A stretch of DNA of 63,346 bases from CAZHAC01 sp964383855. Its GTDB lineage: Bacteria > Chloroflexota > Dormibacteria > Dormibacterales > Dormibacteraceae. Under the pieces are notes generated by a model that worked only from the letters and a program-made list of their open reading frames with translations, ran no database searches and was not told the origin of the DNA. The position numbers were made by a program, and so were the translations under genes. The stretch is taken from positions 1 through 63,346 of the forward strand of contig CAYLIP010000005.1 of NCBI GenBank assembly GCA_964383855.1, given 5' to 3'. This document shows, piece by piece, positions 24,898 to 32,524 of this stretch (the first letter of the stretch is position 1; every line of letters starts with the position of its first letter).

Positions 24898-25479
24898 ATG
24901 GGCGAATATCCACCTGGGCCGGATGCCGCTATGGACCAATATCAACCCGGGTCGAAGGACGACTTCGACCGCCTCTACCAGGCCAGCTACCAGAAGCTCT
25001 TCCGCACCGCGCTCGCCGTCACCGGCGAGCCGGCGGCGGCCGAGGACTGCGTGCAGGAGGCCTTTCTCAAGGCCTTCCGGGCCTGGTCGCGCTGGAATCG
25101 AGAGGCGCCCGCCGAGGCCTGGATGCACCGGATCGTGGTCAACGCGGCGCTCTCCTGGCGGCGCCGGGAGAAGGTGCGGGCGGTGGGCGAGCTGGTCCGC
25201 CGGCTGGGCCGGCCGGCGGATCGGGTGCCGGGCCCGGAATCGGCGATCGAGCCGGACCTGCTGACGGCGCTCCGTGAACTGCCGCCCAAGCTGGCAGCGG
25301 CGATCGTCCTCCGCCACGTCCACGGCTACTCCAACCGGGAGATCGCCTTCGCCCTCGGCGTCCCCGAGCGCACGGTCGCCTCGCGGCTGATCGCGGCCCG
25401 GGCCCGCCTCCGGGCGCGGATCGGCGAGCCGGCCGCGGTTCCCACCGAGTACTCGGTGGCCGTGGCGCGTCCTGAGTAA
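24898..25479 (+). CDS. ECF-type sigma-70 family RNA polymerase sigma factor
   Basis: The 193-residue protein has sigma region 2 (DFDRLYQASYQKLFRTALAVTG, AEDCVQEAFLKAFRAW, AWMHRIVVNAALSWRRR) and region 4 (ALRELPPKLAAAIVLRHVHGYSNREIAFALGVPERTVASRL), and no region 3, typical of extracytoplasmic-function sigma factors. Starts at ATG 24898 or ATG 24931 both leave region 2 intact. The next gene starts 4 nt after its stop and encodes a membrane protein that may hold it inactive. Confidence 0.93.
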   Translation: MGEYPPGPDAAMDQYQPGSKDDFDRLYQASYQKLFRTALAVTGEPAAAEDCVQEAFLKAFRAWSRWNREAPAEAWMHRIVVNAALSWRRREKVRAVGELVRRLGRPADRVPGPESAIEPDLLTALRELPPKLAAAIVLRHVHGYSNREIAFALGVPERTVASRLIAARARLRARIGEPAAVPTEYSVAVARPE

Positions 25480-25483
25480 CGGA

Positions 25484-26077
25484 ATGTCTTTCGAAGGCGG
25501 CGATTTCGACGGCTGGCTGGAGCGAGGGCTCGACCGGGCGCTGAACGCGCAGTCAGGGCCGAGCCCGCTGGCGACCCAGGCCTCGTACCACGCTGCCTCC
25601 ATCTCAGGAGGAACCGGAGTGTCGTTTGGAACATCAGTGGTCAGCGCGCTGACGAGCAAGCTCGTCGCCGGCACGGCCACCGCAGCCCTGGTCGTGGGAG
25701 GCGGCACCGTGGTCGCTGCCACCGCCGCCACCGGCAGCGCCAACCCAACCAACTGGGGTCAGTTCATATCGCAGACCGTGGTCCCGGACTGCAAGGCGTC
25801 GGCCGCCAAGTCCGGCCATCACGGGATCGGCGCCTGCGTGAGCAGCATCGCCCGCGAGCACGGCGAGGCGGTCAGCTCGGCGGCCCGCCACCACGGCGCG
25901 ACCGAGGCTCACCAGAATCACGGCAAGGCGAGCGAGGCTCGCGACAACAAGCCGGACGGTGCCGGCAGCACCAAGCCGGGCGGCAGCCAGGGCAACGACA
26001 ACGGGGACAAGGGCCAGGCCAACGCGGCCGACAAGGGCAGCGCCCAGGCCCAGAGCCACGCCAACCCGCGCCGCTGA
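25484..26077 (+). CDS. Membrane-anchored protein paired with the ECF sigma factor
   Basis: I do not recognise a family for this 197-residue protein. An N-terminal cytoplasmic segment of about 60 residues (MSFEGGDFDGWLERGLDRALN) precedes one membrane helix (VAGTATAALVVGGGTVVAAT). The outer part has two cysteines (DCKASA, ACVSSI), several His residues (SGHHG, ARHHGATEAHQNH) and a long disordered Gly/Asn/Ala/Lys tail. It is coupled to the sigma gene by a 4-nt gap, and its topology fits an anti-sigma factor, but no zinc-binding anti-sigma signature (HxxxCxxC) is present. The His-rich part might sense metal. A strong terminator follows. Confidence 0.65.
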   Translation: MSFEGGDFDGWLERGLDRALNAQSGPSPLATQASYHAASISGGTGVSFGTSVVSALTSKLVAGTATAALVVGGGTVVAATAATGSANPTNWGQFISQTVVPDCKASAAKSGHHGIGACVSSIAREHGEAVSSAARHHGATEAHQNHGKASEARDNKPDGAGSTKPGGSQGNDNGDKGQANAADKGSAQAQSHANPRR

Positions 26078-26101
26078 CCAGCGCGAACACCACGCCATGC
26101 G

Positions 26102-26130
26102 GAGGCCGGCCCCAGCGGGGGGCCGGCCTC
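26102..26130 (+). terminator. Strong hairpin terminator after the sigma/membrane-protein operon
   Basis: GAGGCCGGCCCC (26102-26113) pairs perfectly with GGGGCCGGCCTC (26119-26130) over 12 bp with a 5-nt loop, followed by TAGCTTTT. It lies 25 nt past the stop at 26077. Confidence 0.8.
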
Positions 26131-26282
26131 TAGCTTTTAGCCGTGCCTCTAGCNNNNNNNNNNNNNNNNNNNNNNNNNNNNNNNNNNNNNNNNNNNNNNN
26201 NNNNNNNNNNNNNNNNNNNNNNNNNNNNNNNNNNNNNNNNNNNNNNNNNNNNNTTTAGCCGTGCCTCTAGCCTTTAGCCGTG
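26127..26282. repeat. 19-bp tandem repeat interrupted by the scaffold gap
   Basis: Unit CCTCTAGCYTTTAGCCGTG occurs complete at 26127-26145 and 26264-26282, with partial units touching both gap edges (26146-26153 and 26254-26263). Copy number cannot be read because of the Ns. The last unit ends in GTG directly before the methyltransferase ATG. Confidence 0.75.
26154..26253. other. Scaffold gap (100 N)
   Basis: Exactly 100 unknown bases. The 18 bases before and the 18 bases after the gap are identical, so the real distance may be short or even negative and the break probably reflects the tandem repeat. Confidence 0.95.
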
Positions 26283-26912
26283 ATGGTTAAGCAGATGGAC
26301 AGGCGCCTGGAGAAGATCCGCCGGGCGTACCGGCGGCCGGCCGACTACGAGCGCGGCAACTCCCTGATCGAATGGATGGTCGGCCGCCACCAGCGGCGGG
26401 TGGGGGAGATGGTGGGCGGGCTTGTCCTCGAGGTCGGGATCGGCAGCGGGCGCAGCCTCTCCGCCTACGGTCCAAAGGCATCGATCTTCGGCGGTGACCT
26501 CTCGCGGCCGATGCTGCTGGCCTGCCGGGAGCGGGGCCGAGAGCTCGGGCTGTCGGTGCCCCTGGTCGAGCTCGACGCCCGCCACCTGCCCTTTGCCGGC
26601 GGCCTCTTCGACGCCGTCGTCTTCACGCTCTGCCTGTGCACGATCCCGGACCCGGTGAGCGCGCTTCGGGAGGCGCTCCGGGTGGCCCGGCCGGGCGGCC
26701 GGATCGTCCTGCTCGAGCACGTGCGCTCGCACATCGCGCCGGTCGCCTGGCTGCAGGACGCCGTCTCCCTGCTCAGCGGGCCGCTCGCCGAGGAGTACTT
26801 CAACCGGCGCACCGCCGAGAACGCGGTTGCGGCCGGGGTCGAGGTGGAGCGGGTCGAGCGCTGGGGCGCCGGTTTCTTCAACCTGGTCGAAGGCCGCAAG
26901 CCCGCCGGTTAA
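26283..26912 (+). CDS. Class I SAM-dependent methyltransferase
   Basis: The 209-residue protein has the Methyltransf_11 pattern: motif I VLEVGIGSGRSL, motif II GGDLSRPML, the ELDARHLPFAGGLFDAVVF segment and LREALRVARPGGRIVLLEHV. This is closest in style to UbiE/phospholipid N-methyltransferase-like enzymes, with a C-terminal amphipathic region (WLQDAVSLLSGPLAEEYF) that could contact membrane or a lipid acceptor; the substrate is unknown. ATG 26283 follows directly on a GTG that ends the 19-bp repeat; GTG 26280 is an alternative. It appears monocistronic, with an SOS promoter beginning 12 nt after its stop. Confidence 0.88.
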   Translation: MVKQMDRRLEKIRRAYRRPADYERGNSLIEWMVGRHQRRVGEMVGGLVLEVGIGSGRSLSAYGPKASIFGGDLSRPMLLACRERGRELGLSVPLVELDARHLPFAGGLFDAVVFTLCLCTIPDPVSALREALRVARPGGRIVLLEHVRSHIAPVAWLQDAVSLLSGPLAEEYFNRRTAENAVAAGVEVERVERWGAGFFNLVEGRKPAG

Positions 26913-26924
26913 GAGCGCTCGGCC

Positions 26925-26974
26925 TTGCTTATCGAACGCCTGTTCGCTATGCTGTCGATGCGAACATGCGTACG
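26925..26974 (+). promoter_or_regulatory. LexA-controlled promoter of the unknown SOS gene
   Basis: -35 TTGCTT (26925-26930) and -10 TATGCT (26948-26953) are 17 nt apart, and the spacer contains a perfect LexA box CGAACGCCTGTTCG (26933-26946). A second box with one mismatch, CGAACATGCGTACG (26961-26974), starts exactly 28 bp after the first and covers the ATG. The box plus -10 is identical over 21 nt to the recA promoter. Confidence 0.85.
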
Positions 26975-27391
26975 CTGCGAACGGAAATGCGACTCCGGCG
27001 GCTGATCCGCCAGCACTCACTGCAGGTCGAGCGGCTGCAGGCTGAGCGCGCCGACCCGGAGGCGGCGGCCGCCGCCGAGCGCTGGCTGCGCCGGCTGCTG
27101 GCCGAGGTCGCGGCGGCCTGGACGGCCGAGCTGAGGTCCGAACTGACGGCCGCCGGCGGAGGCGGCTTCCCGGGCGAGCTCGGCCTGATCGACGGCCACG
27201 TCCGCCGCTCGCTGAAGGCGCTGGAGGCGACGATCGCCGAGTCGGGCCGGCCCGGGATCGACCTGGGCTGGCTGACCGAACGCTTCCGGGCCACCGCGGT
27301 GCCGCTGCTGCTCTGCCTCCGCGGCCTCGAGGAGACGCCGGTCGAGCTGCTCGGGCTGGGGCCGGCGCCCTCGCTGGCCCGGAGCGCCTAG
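26966..27391 (+). CDS. Hypothetical SOS-induced protein
   Basis: I do not recognise this 141-residue protein. It is Ala/Leu/Arg/Glu-rich and looks almost wholly helical (MRTLRTEMRLRRLIRQHSLQ; AAAAERWLRRLLAEVAAAW; HVRRSLKALEATIAESG), with no signal peptide and no cysteine except in LLCLRG. A basic N-terminus and coiled-coil-like heptads suggest nucleic-acid or protein binding. The start lies about 6 nt after the expected transcription start, giving a nearly leaderless mRNA. The promoter places it under LexA, so a DNA-damage role is likely, but the activity is unknown. Confidence 0.75.
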   Translation: MRTLRTEMRLRRLIRQHSLQVERLQAERADPEAAAAAERWLRRLLAEVAAAWTAELRSELTAAGGGGFPGELGLIDGHVRRSLKALEATIAESGRPGIDLGWLTERFRATAVPLLLCLRGLEETPVELLGLGPAPSLARSA

Positions 27392-27421
27392 CGCAGTCCC
27401 AGCCTGGCACGGACGGCCCAT

Positions 27422-27435
27422 GGGCTTTCCAGCCC
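27422..27435 (+). terminator. Weak terminator-like hairpin
   Basis: GGGCT (27422-27426) and AGCCC (27431-27435) enclose a 4-nt loop and are followed by CTTAGTTAT. It lies 30 nt after the unknown SOS gene, in an A+T-richer spacer before the convergent Tad genes. Confidence 0.4.
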
Positions 27436-27507
27436 CTTAGTTATCGTTATCCGTCATTATCGCTAGCATCGGCACCGAGCCGAACGCCCTCTCGGATCGG
27501 CCCCGCC

Positions 27508-28059
27508 CTATCCCTCGATCAGCTCCGAGGCCTGCGTCGAGATGGTCAGGGTGCCGGGCTGGAAGGTCGTCTTGAGAAAGGGCGTGATGAAGGTGTAGGT
27601 GTAGACCGCCTTCACGGTGACGACGTTGCCGGCCAGCACGCACTCGTTCTGCGCGTAGGTGCCTCCCCCCGACTTGCTTGAGCCCACGAAGCCGGGGCCG
27701 GGCGAGCCCGCGTAGTACTGCCCGCAGACCGTCCCGCCGCCGGTGCCCGGGATGGTGTAGGTGATCGTCACGTAGCTCTTGCGGTCGGCGGCGTAGTCCT
27801 GGTTGGTGATGTTGGCGGGGATCGCCGCCAGCAGCAGCCGGTTCTCGATCGTGTTGGCCGCGGGCGGGTTGGTGGGCGTCCAGCTCGACGGGTTGACGGC
27901 GGCATACCTCGCCGCCGAGCGGGTGGCGTTGGTGGCCGCCACCTTGCCCAGGTAGAAGAAGCCGAAGTCCATGATCCCGAAGACGACCATGAAGAGGAGC
28001 ATCGTGACGAGCGCGAACTCGACCATCGACTGGCCTCGCTGACGGCGCATCCGGCTCAC
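27508..28059 (-). CDS. tadE: TadE-like minor pilin
   Basis: The 183-residue protein has the TadE N-terminus: a short basic leader (RMRRQRGQSMVEFAL) and one hydrophobic helix (LVTMLLFMVVFGIMDFGFFYLG), with the pilin-like Glu in MVEFAL. The exported part holds two cysteines (TVCGQYY, NECVLAG). TadE/TadF proteins are minor subunits of the Flp/Tad pilus or related surface assemblies. GTG 28059 overlaps the upstream tadG stop (GTGA); ATG 28050 is an alternative. It is the last gene of a three-gene minus-strand unit. Confidence 0.88.
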   Translation of the reverse strand: MSRMRRQRGQSMVEFALVTMLLFMVVFGIMDFGFFYLGKVAATNATRSAARYAAVNPSSWTPTNPPAANTIENRLLLAAIPANITNQDYAADRKSYVTITYTIPGTGGGTVCGQYYAGSPGPGFVGSSKSGGGTYAQNECVLAGNVVTVKAVYTYTFITPFLKTTFQPGTLTISTQASELIEG

Positions 28060-29309
28060 ACGGTCAGCCTCAGCTTGCCGGGAGCCACGTAGTTCCCGCT
28101 CTCCGTGTAGGTGATGAAGAGCTGGCCACCGCTGTTGATGTTGACCGTCGAGACGACCACCCGCGAGGTCAGGCTCTGGTGCGAGCCAGACGGAATCGAG
28201 AGCGCCATCGAGGCGCCGTAGATGGTCCCCGTCGGCGACCAGTTGCCGCTGACGGTGAGCGTCGTGGCGTCGTTCCGGTCGGCGAAGAGGACCAGGCCCG
28301 TGTAGTTGCTGCCGGCTGGCGGCGCCGAGAGCGTGCTGCCCGGGCTCGGGCTGCCGAAGGTGATGTTGCCGCCGTTTTGGCCCGGCGTGCACGCGGCCGA
28401 GTAAGAGCCGCTCTTGCAGGTGAAGTACAGCATCACGCTGTTGCCGTTGAGAATGCCGTTGACGGTGAGTGCCCCGGCGAAGATGTAGACGCCCGGGCGC
28501 ATGGTGACGGTGACGCCCAGGGGCACGGTGACCGCGCCGTAGGTCCCGGGGCTGATCGTCGTGTTTGAACTGTAGGTGACGTCGTTGGCGGCCAGGCCCA
28601 GGGTCGGCATGGGGATTCCGACCAGCGGGTCGGTGTAGGTGTAGGTCGCTCCGGTCTGAGCGGCCGGCGTGGTCGCCCCGCTCACCGGTCCCACCGAGTA
28701 CACGGCGCTGGCCTGGATCTTGGTGGAGACGCCGCTGTCCTTGATGATCGCCGGGTTGGCGGTGGAGTCGGCCCGGATGGCACCGCCCGTGACCACGATC
28801 TGACCGCCGTTCTGGGCCCAGACCCCGGGACTGGCGCTGGTCGAGAGCGAGCAGAGCCCGCAGTTGGCGCCGCTGTTCTGCGTGATCGAGACGCTGGCGG
28901 TGGCCTTGACGGTCGCCGTGCTGATGTCCATCACCGGGAGGAAGAGCGTGTTGAACAGGTGGGTGACGTTGACGGTGACGGTGGCGACCTTCGTCGGGTC
29001 GGTGGTGCTGAGCCCGAGCGAGTCCTGGAACTGCCAGGCCAGGTCGGCACTCGGAATCCCGTTATAGGTGGCCACGGTGTTGCCGATGTTCTGCGCATCG
29101 GTGATCGTATAGCCGTAGTTGTCGGCGTTGATGACGGCGGTGGCGGCGGCCAGCGCGGCGCCGTCGGCCGCGTTCTGCGACTCGCGCTGCTGGGTTTCGA
29201 TCTCGCCGCCGTCGACGCTGAGCCCGACGAAGGCGACCAGGACCAGCGACATGGCCGCCACCATGACGGTCACCGATCCCGACTGCTGGCGGCGGCTCCG
29301 GCGGTTCAT
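28056..29309 (-). CDS. tadG: TadG-like pilus assembly protein
   Basis: The 417-residue protein opens with a TadG-type anchor (QQSGSVTVMVAAMSLVLVAFVGLSVDGGEIETQQRESQNAADGAALAAA), then has a large Thr/Ser/Gly-rich extracellular part with beta-helix-like repeats (SGNWSPTGTIYGASMALSIPSGSHQS) and paired cysteines (NCGLCS; FTCKSG and AACTPG). TadG proteins help anchor or localise Flp pili at the envelope. ATG 29309 overlaps the preceding tadE stop (ATGA). The von Willebrand A motif of some TadG proteins is not visible. Confidence 0.85.
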   Translation of the reverse strand: MNRRSRRQQSGSVTVMVAAMSLVLVAFVGLSVDGGEIETQQRESQNAADGAALAAATAVINADNYGYTITDAQNIGNTVATYNGIPSADLAWQFQDSLGLSTTDPTKVATVTVNVTHLFNTLFLPVMDISTATVKATASVSITQNSGANCGLCSLSTSASPGVWAQNGGQIVVTGGAIRADSTANPAIIKDSGVSTKIQASAVYSVGPVSGATTPAAQTGATYTYTDPLVGIPMPTLGLAANDVTYSSNTTISPGTYGAVTVPLGVTVTMRPGVYIFAGALTVNGILNGNSVMLYFTCKSGSYSAACTPGQNGGNITFGSPSPGSTLSAPPAGSNYTGLVLFADRNDATTLTVSGNWSPTGTIYGASMALSIPSGSHQSLTSRVVVSTVNINSGGQLFITYTESGNYVAPGKLRLTV

Positions 29310-29863
29310 GACTGGATCACGAACGAGGCCTTCGAGAGCACACCCACGGTCTGCCCGAAGAACGTCGCGAAGATCGGCGTGACCACCGGGTAGTCGTACT
29401 TGACGGTGACCTGGGCGACATTGCCGACCGCGATGCACTGCCCTTCGGTGTAGCCGTTGGCGGCGACAAAGCCGTCGTTGGTGGTGCCGTTGTCGAGCGC
29501 CTGGTCGTAGCGCCCGCAGTACGTCGTCGTCGTGGTGCTCGAGGTCCAGTTGTAGTACTGGATGATCACGTGGTTCCGGTCATTCAGGATCTGGCGGGTG
29601 TCGCCCGCGTAGAGGATCTGGCCCGGGATCGTGTTCTCGGCCGGGTTCGAGGCGTTTGTCCAGCCATGGTTGACGTCGCCCGAGTGCAGGGACGCCCACC
29701 GCGCCCCCACGCGGGCGGCGTTGGCGACCTCCAGCCGGTCCGCGTACGACATGCCGAAGTCGATCGCACCCGCGAGCAGCAGGAGCAGGAACATGGAGCT
29801 GATCGCGAACTCGACGAGCGCCTGTCCACGCTCTGTCGCTTTCGCTTGGAAAACCCAAGGCAT
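29306..29863 (-). CDS. tadE: TadE-like minor pilin
   Basis: The 185-residue protein has a leader of about 12 residues, then ERGQALVEFAISSMFLLLLLAGAIDFGMSYADRLEVANAARVGARWAS, a textbook TadE transmembrane segment with its conserved Glu. The exported part has a Thr/Ser patch (WTSSTTTTTYCGRY) and a second cysteine (GQCIAVG). It is the first gene of the tadE-tadG-tadE unit and is related to the last one. ATG 29863 is used. Divergent transcription of tadC begins 65 nt away. Confidence 0.88.
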   Translation of the reverse strand: MPWVFQAKATERGQALVEFAISSMFLLLLLAGAIDFGMSYADRLEVANAARVGARWASLHSGDVNHGWTNASNPAENTIPGQILYAGDTRQILNDRNHVIIQYYNWTSSTTTTTYCGRYDQALDNGTTNDGFVAANGYTEGQCIAVGNVAQVTVKYDYPVVTPIFATFFGQTVGVLSKASFVIQS

Positions 29864-29928
29864 AACGTGCGCTGAGAGGATACCTGTCACGTTCGGCAGT
29901 TCATCCCCGATAACGCCCGAGTCCGCAA

Positions 29929-30915
29929 ATGCCCAACAAATGCATGGGTTATGACGGGGAAAAGCCGACCGGGCATCCCTACAATGACGCGCCGGTGATC
30001 TATCTCGGAGCGGCCGTCCTGGCCGCCGGAATCTTCGTGGTCGTGTGGAGCTTCGGTCAGCGAGCCGTGGCCGATTCGGATCCTCTGAGCTCGCGCCTGA
30101 GGATCTACGACAACCTGCAGGGACTCACCGAGCACGACATCGAGCTGGAGACCAAGACCTTCGCCGAGCGGGTCATGCAGCCGCTCTTTCAGCAGTTCTC
30201 CTCTTTCCTCGCCGACCGGACGCCCGAGAACCAGCGAAGTGCGATCCAGGCCAAGCTCGACCTGGCCGGGCGCCCGGGCGATATCGGCGCCGAGGAGTTC
30301 CTGGCCATCCGGATCGGACTCGGGCTCGGCCTCTTCCTGGTCGGGCTCATGGTCGGGTTCCTGCTCGCCAACCCGCTCGTGGAGGCGATCGGAGCGGCCG
30401 TCGGAGGTGGTCTCGGGTACTACGCTCCGACCCTCTGGATCAACCAGAAGGTCGGCAAGCAGCAGAAGGACATCCAGCGGTCTCTGCCCGACTGCATGGA
30501 CCTGCTGACGATCTCAGTGGAGGCCGGCCTTGGCTTTGACGCCGCCATCCAGCGCGTGATCGAGAAATTCAACAACGGGCTCGCCGACGAGTTCCGGACC
30601 ACCCTCACCGAGGTCCAGCTCGGCCGGCCCCGAATGGAGGCGCTCGACGCCATGGGCCGGCGCTGCGGAGTCGAGGACCTCCACAACTTCGTTCAGGCCG
30701 TGATCCAGTCCGAGCAGATGGGTGTCGGGCTGGCCAAGATTCTCCGGCTGCAGTCCGAGGAGATGCGGCGCCGGCGCCGGCAGCGGGCCCAGGAGAAGGC
30801 CGCCCAGGCGACGCTCAAGATGATGCTGCCGATGGTCGGCTGCATCTTCCCCACCCTCTGGATCGTGCTGCTCGGTCCAGCCATCATCATGTTGATCAAT
30901 CGCGGAGGCACCTGA
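29929..30915 (+). CDS. tadC: TadC-like type II secretion F-domain protein
   Basis: The 328-residue integral membrane protein has an N-terminal helix (VIYLGAAVLAAGIFVVVWSF), a cytoplasmic linker, two helices (IRIGLGLGLFLVGLMVGFLLA, EAIGAAVGGGLGYYAPTLW), the T2SSF domain (SLPDCMDLLTISVEAGLGFDAAIQRVIEKF) and a C-terminal helix. TadB/TadC form the platform on which the CpaF ATPase builds the Flp pilus. The start is ATG 29929 or ATG 29944. No tadB, cpaF, cpaE or prepilin peptidase lies in the window, so the rest of the machinery must be elsewhere. Confidence 0.87.
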   Translation: MPNKCMGYDGEKPTGHPYNDAPVIYLGAAVLAAGIFVVVWSFGQRAVADSDPLSSRLRIYDNLQGLTEHDIELETKTFAERVMQPLFQQFSSFLADRTPENQRSAIQAKLDLAGRPGDIGAEEFLAIRIGLGLGLFLVGLMVGFLLANPLVEAIGAAVGGGLGYYAPTLWINQKVGKQQKDIQRSLPDCMDLLTISVEAGLGFDAAIQRVIEKFNNGLADEFRTTLTEVQLGRPRMEALDAMGRRCGVEDLHNFVQAVIQSEQMGVGLAKILRLQSEEMRRRRRQRAQEKAAQATLKMMLPMVGCIFPTLWIVLLGPAIIMLINRGGT

Positions 30916-30973
30916 TGTTCAGCGGATTTATGGGGAGCGCCGAGCGCACTCCCGCACCTAGAATCGGCGCCCC

Positions 30974-31807
30974 GTGGCGATAAACACCCGGCCGCAGTAC
31001 AACACGGCCCCACCCAGCTCGGGCAAGCCGAGGTCGGCAAGCCGCACCTACACGCTCCTCGGCGCCGTCCTGGCCGTCCTCGGCTTCGGCATGGTCATCC
31101 TCTTCAGCGTGCTCAGTGGCGGCCACGGCTCCGCGCCCAGCTCGGGCCCGACCGCCAGCGTCGTCGTCGCCGCCCGCGACGTGGCGCTGAGAACGCCGCT
31201 CTCGGCCGACGACATCAAGCTCGCCAGCTACGCGCAGGGCGACGTTCCGCCGGGCGCGCTGACCAAGCTCGCCGACGCCAAGGGAATGGTGGCGGCGGTC
31301 TCCATCAGCAAGGGCCAGCCTCTGCTCTCCAACCTCCTGGTCAAGTCGGGCGACCCGGTCGCCGGCCCCCAGCCGGCGTACCTCACCATCCCCTCCGGCT
31401 GGGTCGCCCTCACGATTCCCACCGGCGAGCAGCAGGGCGTGGGCGGCTACATCAGCGCCGGCGACTACATCACGATCGTGGCCGGGGTGCCCGGGCGCGC
31501 CGGGCAGAACGTGCGAACGCTGTACACCAACGTCCACGTGCTCAAGGTCGGGCCCGCCCTCGCCGACAGCAGCTCGGCGCCCAAGCAGGGCGGCATCACG
31601 AGCAGCCTGACGGTGGTCGTCACCCAGTGCCAGGCCGAGTACCTCAACTGGCTGGTGGCCAACGCGACCATCAAGTACACGCTCGAGTCCTACAAGGACT
31701 ACAAGCCCCAGGACGTGGCCGCTGACGCGACCTGTCCTTCAGTCAGCGCGGCCAAGGGCGTCACGCGGGACGACATCGCCGCTCGCTGGCCGGGGATCTT
31801 CAGCTAG
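30974..31807 (+). CDS. cpaB: CpaB/RcpC-like Flp pilus assembly protein (SAF domain)
   Basis: The 277-residue protein has one N-terminal membrane helix (YTLLGAVLAVLGFGMVILFSVL), a SAF domain (SVVVAARDVALRTPLSADDIKLASYAQGDVPPGALTKLADAKGMVAAVSISKGQPLL) and an RcpC/CpaB domain (YLTIPSGWVALTIPTGEQQGVGGYISAGDYITIVAG). CpaB is a periplasmic part of the Tad pilus channel. GTG 30974 lies 58 nt after tadC. The last 8 bases overlap the end of the convergent acetyltransferase gene. Confidence 0.88.
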   Translation: MAINTRPQYNTAPPSSGKPRSASRTYTLLGAVLAVLGFGMVILFSVLSGGHGSAPSSGPTASVVVAARDVALRTPLSADDIKLASYAQGDVPPGALTKLADAKGMVAAVSISKGQPLLSNLLVKSGDPVAGPQPAYLTIPSGWVALTIPTGEQQGVGGYISAGDYITIVAGVPGRAGQNVRTLYTNVHVLKVGPALADSSSAPKQGGITSSLTVVVTQCQAEYLNWLVANATIKYTLESYKDYKPQDVAADATCPSVSAAKGVTRDDIAARWPGIFS

Positions 31808-32282
31808 CCTCCGGGCTCACCTCGCGGGCCATCTCGTACCAGAGCACCCCGCCCCGGCCGGGCCGGTGGTGCTCACGGACGACCCGGTATCCGAGCTTCT
31901 CGTAGAAGGCTCGGTTACCGGGCAGCTGGGCCCGGACCCCGAGCCGGACCTCGGCGAAGCCCCGCTCCGCGGCGCGTCGCTCGACCCACCGCATGAGCTC
32001 CCGGCCGATGCCCCCTCCCTGCCGGGAAGGGTGAACGGCGACCCGGCGGACGTGGAGGTGGCTGGGCTCGGCCACCATGCGCAGCGCGCCCACCGGGACG
32101 CCCTCGAGGCGCGCCAGCGCGCCGCCGTGCGCGGCCAGGTCGCGGCGGACGTCGTCCTCCCGCTCGTCGATGGCGCCGGAGGGAGGGCTGAGCCAGGTGT
32201 AGTCCGCGAAGGCGGCCTGCGTGAGCGCGTGCACCTCGGCCGCCGACTCCGGTCCGACCGCCGCGATGTGGAGACCCTTCAG
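31800..32282 (-). CDS. GNAT-family N-acetyltransferase
   Basis: The 160-residue protein fits a small GNAT domain: strand 1 and helix 1 in GLHIAAVGPESAAEVHALTQAAF, the acetyl-CoA loop VHPSRQGGGIGRELM, and the C-terminal NRAFYEKLGYRVV. Substrate unknown. Canonical starts begin at GTG 32234, which would remove strand 1; CTG 32282 restores it and overlaps the glutaredoxin-like stop as CTGA. It is third in the SOS-controlled lysM operon, so it may be damage-induced; that part is inference. Confidence 0.85.
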   Translation of the reverse strand: MKGLHIAAVGPESAAEVHALTQAAFADYTWLSPPSGAIDEREDDVRRDLAAHGGALARLEGVPVGALRMVAEPSHLHVRRVAVHPSRQGGGIGRELMRWVERRAAERGFAEVRLGVRAQLPGNRAFYEKLGYRVVREHHRPGRGGVLWYEMAREVSPEAS

Positions 32283-32509
32283 CGCTGCACCGGCAGCGTC
32301 GAGCGAAGCCTGGCCTGATCGATCCGGCCTTCCAGGAGCACCCGGTCGCCATCGAGCAGGACCGGCACGCGGAAGTCGTAGAGACGGGCCAGTTCGGCGT
32401 CCTCGTCGACGTCGTCGCGATCGAAATCAGCACCCAACGCCTCCAGGGCCGCCTCGGCTTCTTGGCAAAGGTGGCAGCCGGAGCGGGTCACCAGGCGTAG
32501 GCGCACCAC
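32279..32509 (-). CDS. Glutaredoxin-like thiol-disulfide protein
   Basis: The 76-residue thioredoxin-fold protein has the redox motif C12-HL-C15 (RSGCHLCQEAEAAL) and the cis-proline segment VPVLLDGDRVLLEG, matching the short DUF836/NrdH-like group. It could reduce disulfides in partner proteins. GTG 32509 is used. It starts 15 nt after the LysM gene stop and is coupled to the acetyltransferase by CTGA. Confidence 0.85.
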   Translation of the reverse strand: MVRLRLVTRSGCHLCQEAEAALEALGADFDRDDVDEDAELARLYDFRVPVLLDGDRVLLEGRIDQARLRSTLPVQR

Positions 32510-32524
32510 CGCAGCCTACGGCAG

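Noticed and set aside
26154..26253. Possible missing genes or mobile element inside the N gaps
   Set aside because: Both gaps are exactly 100 N with identical flanking ends, the usual placeholder; nothing in the flanks indicates an element.
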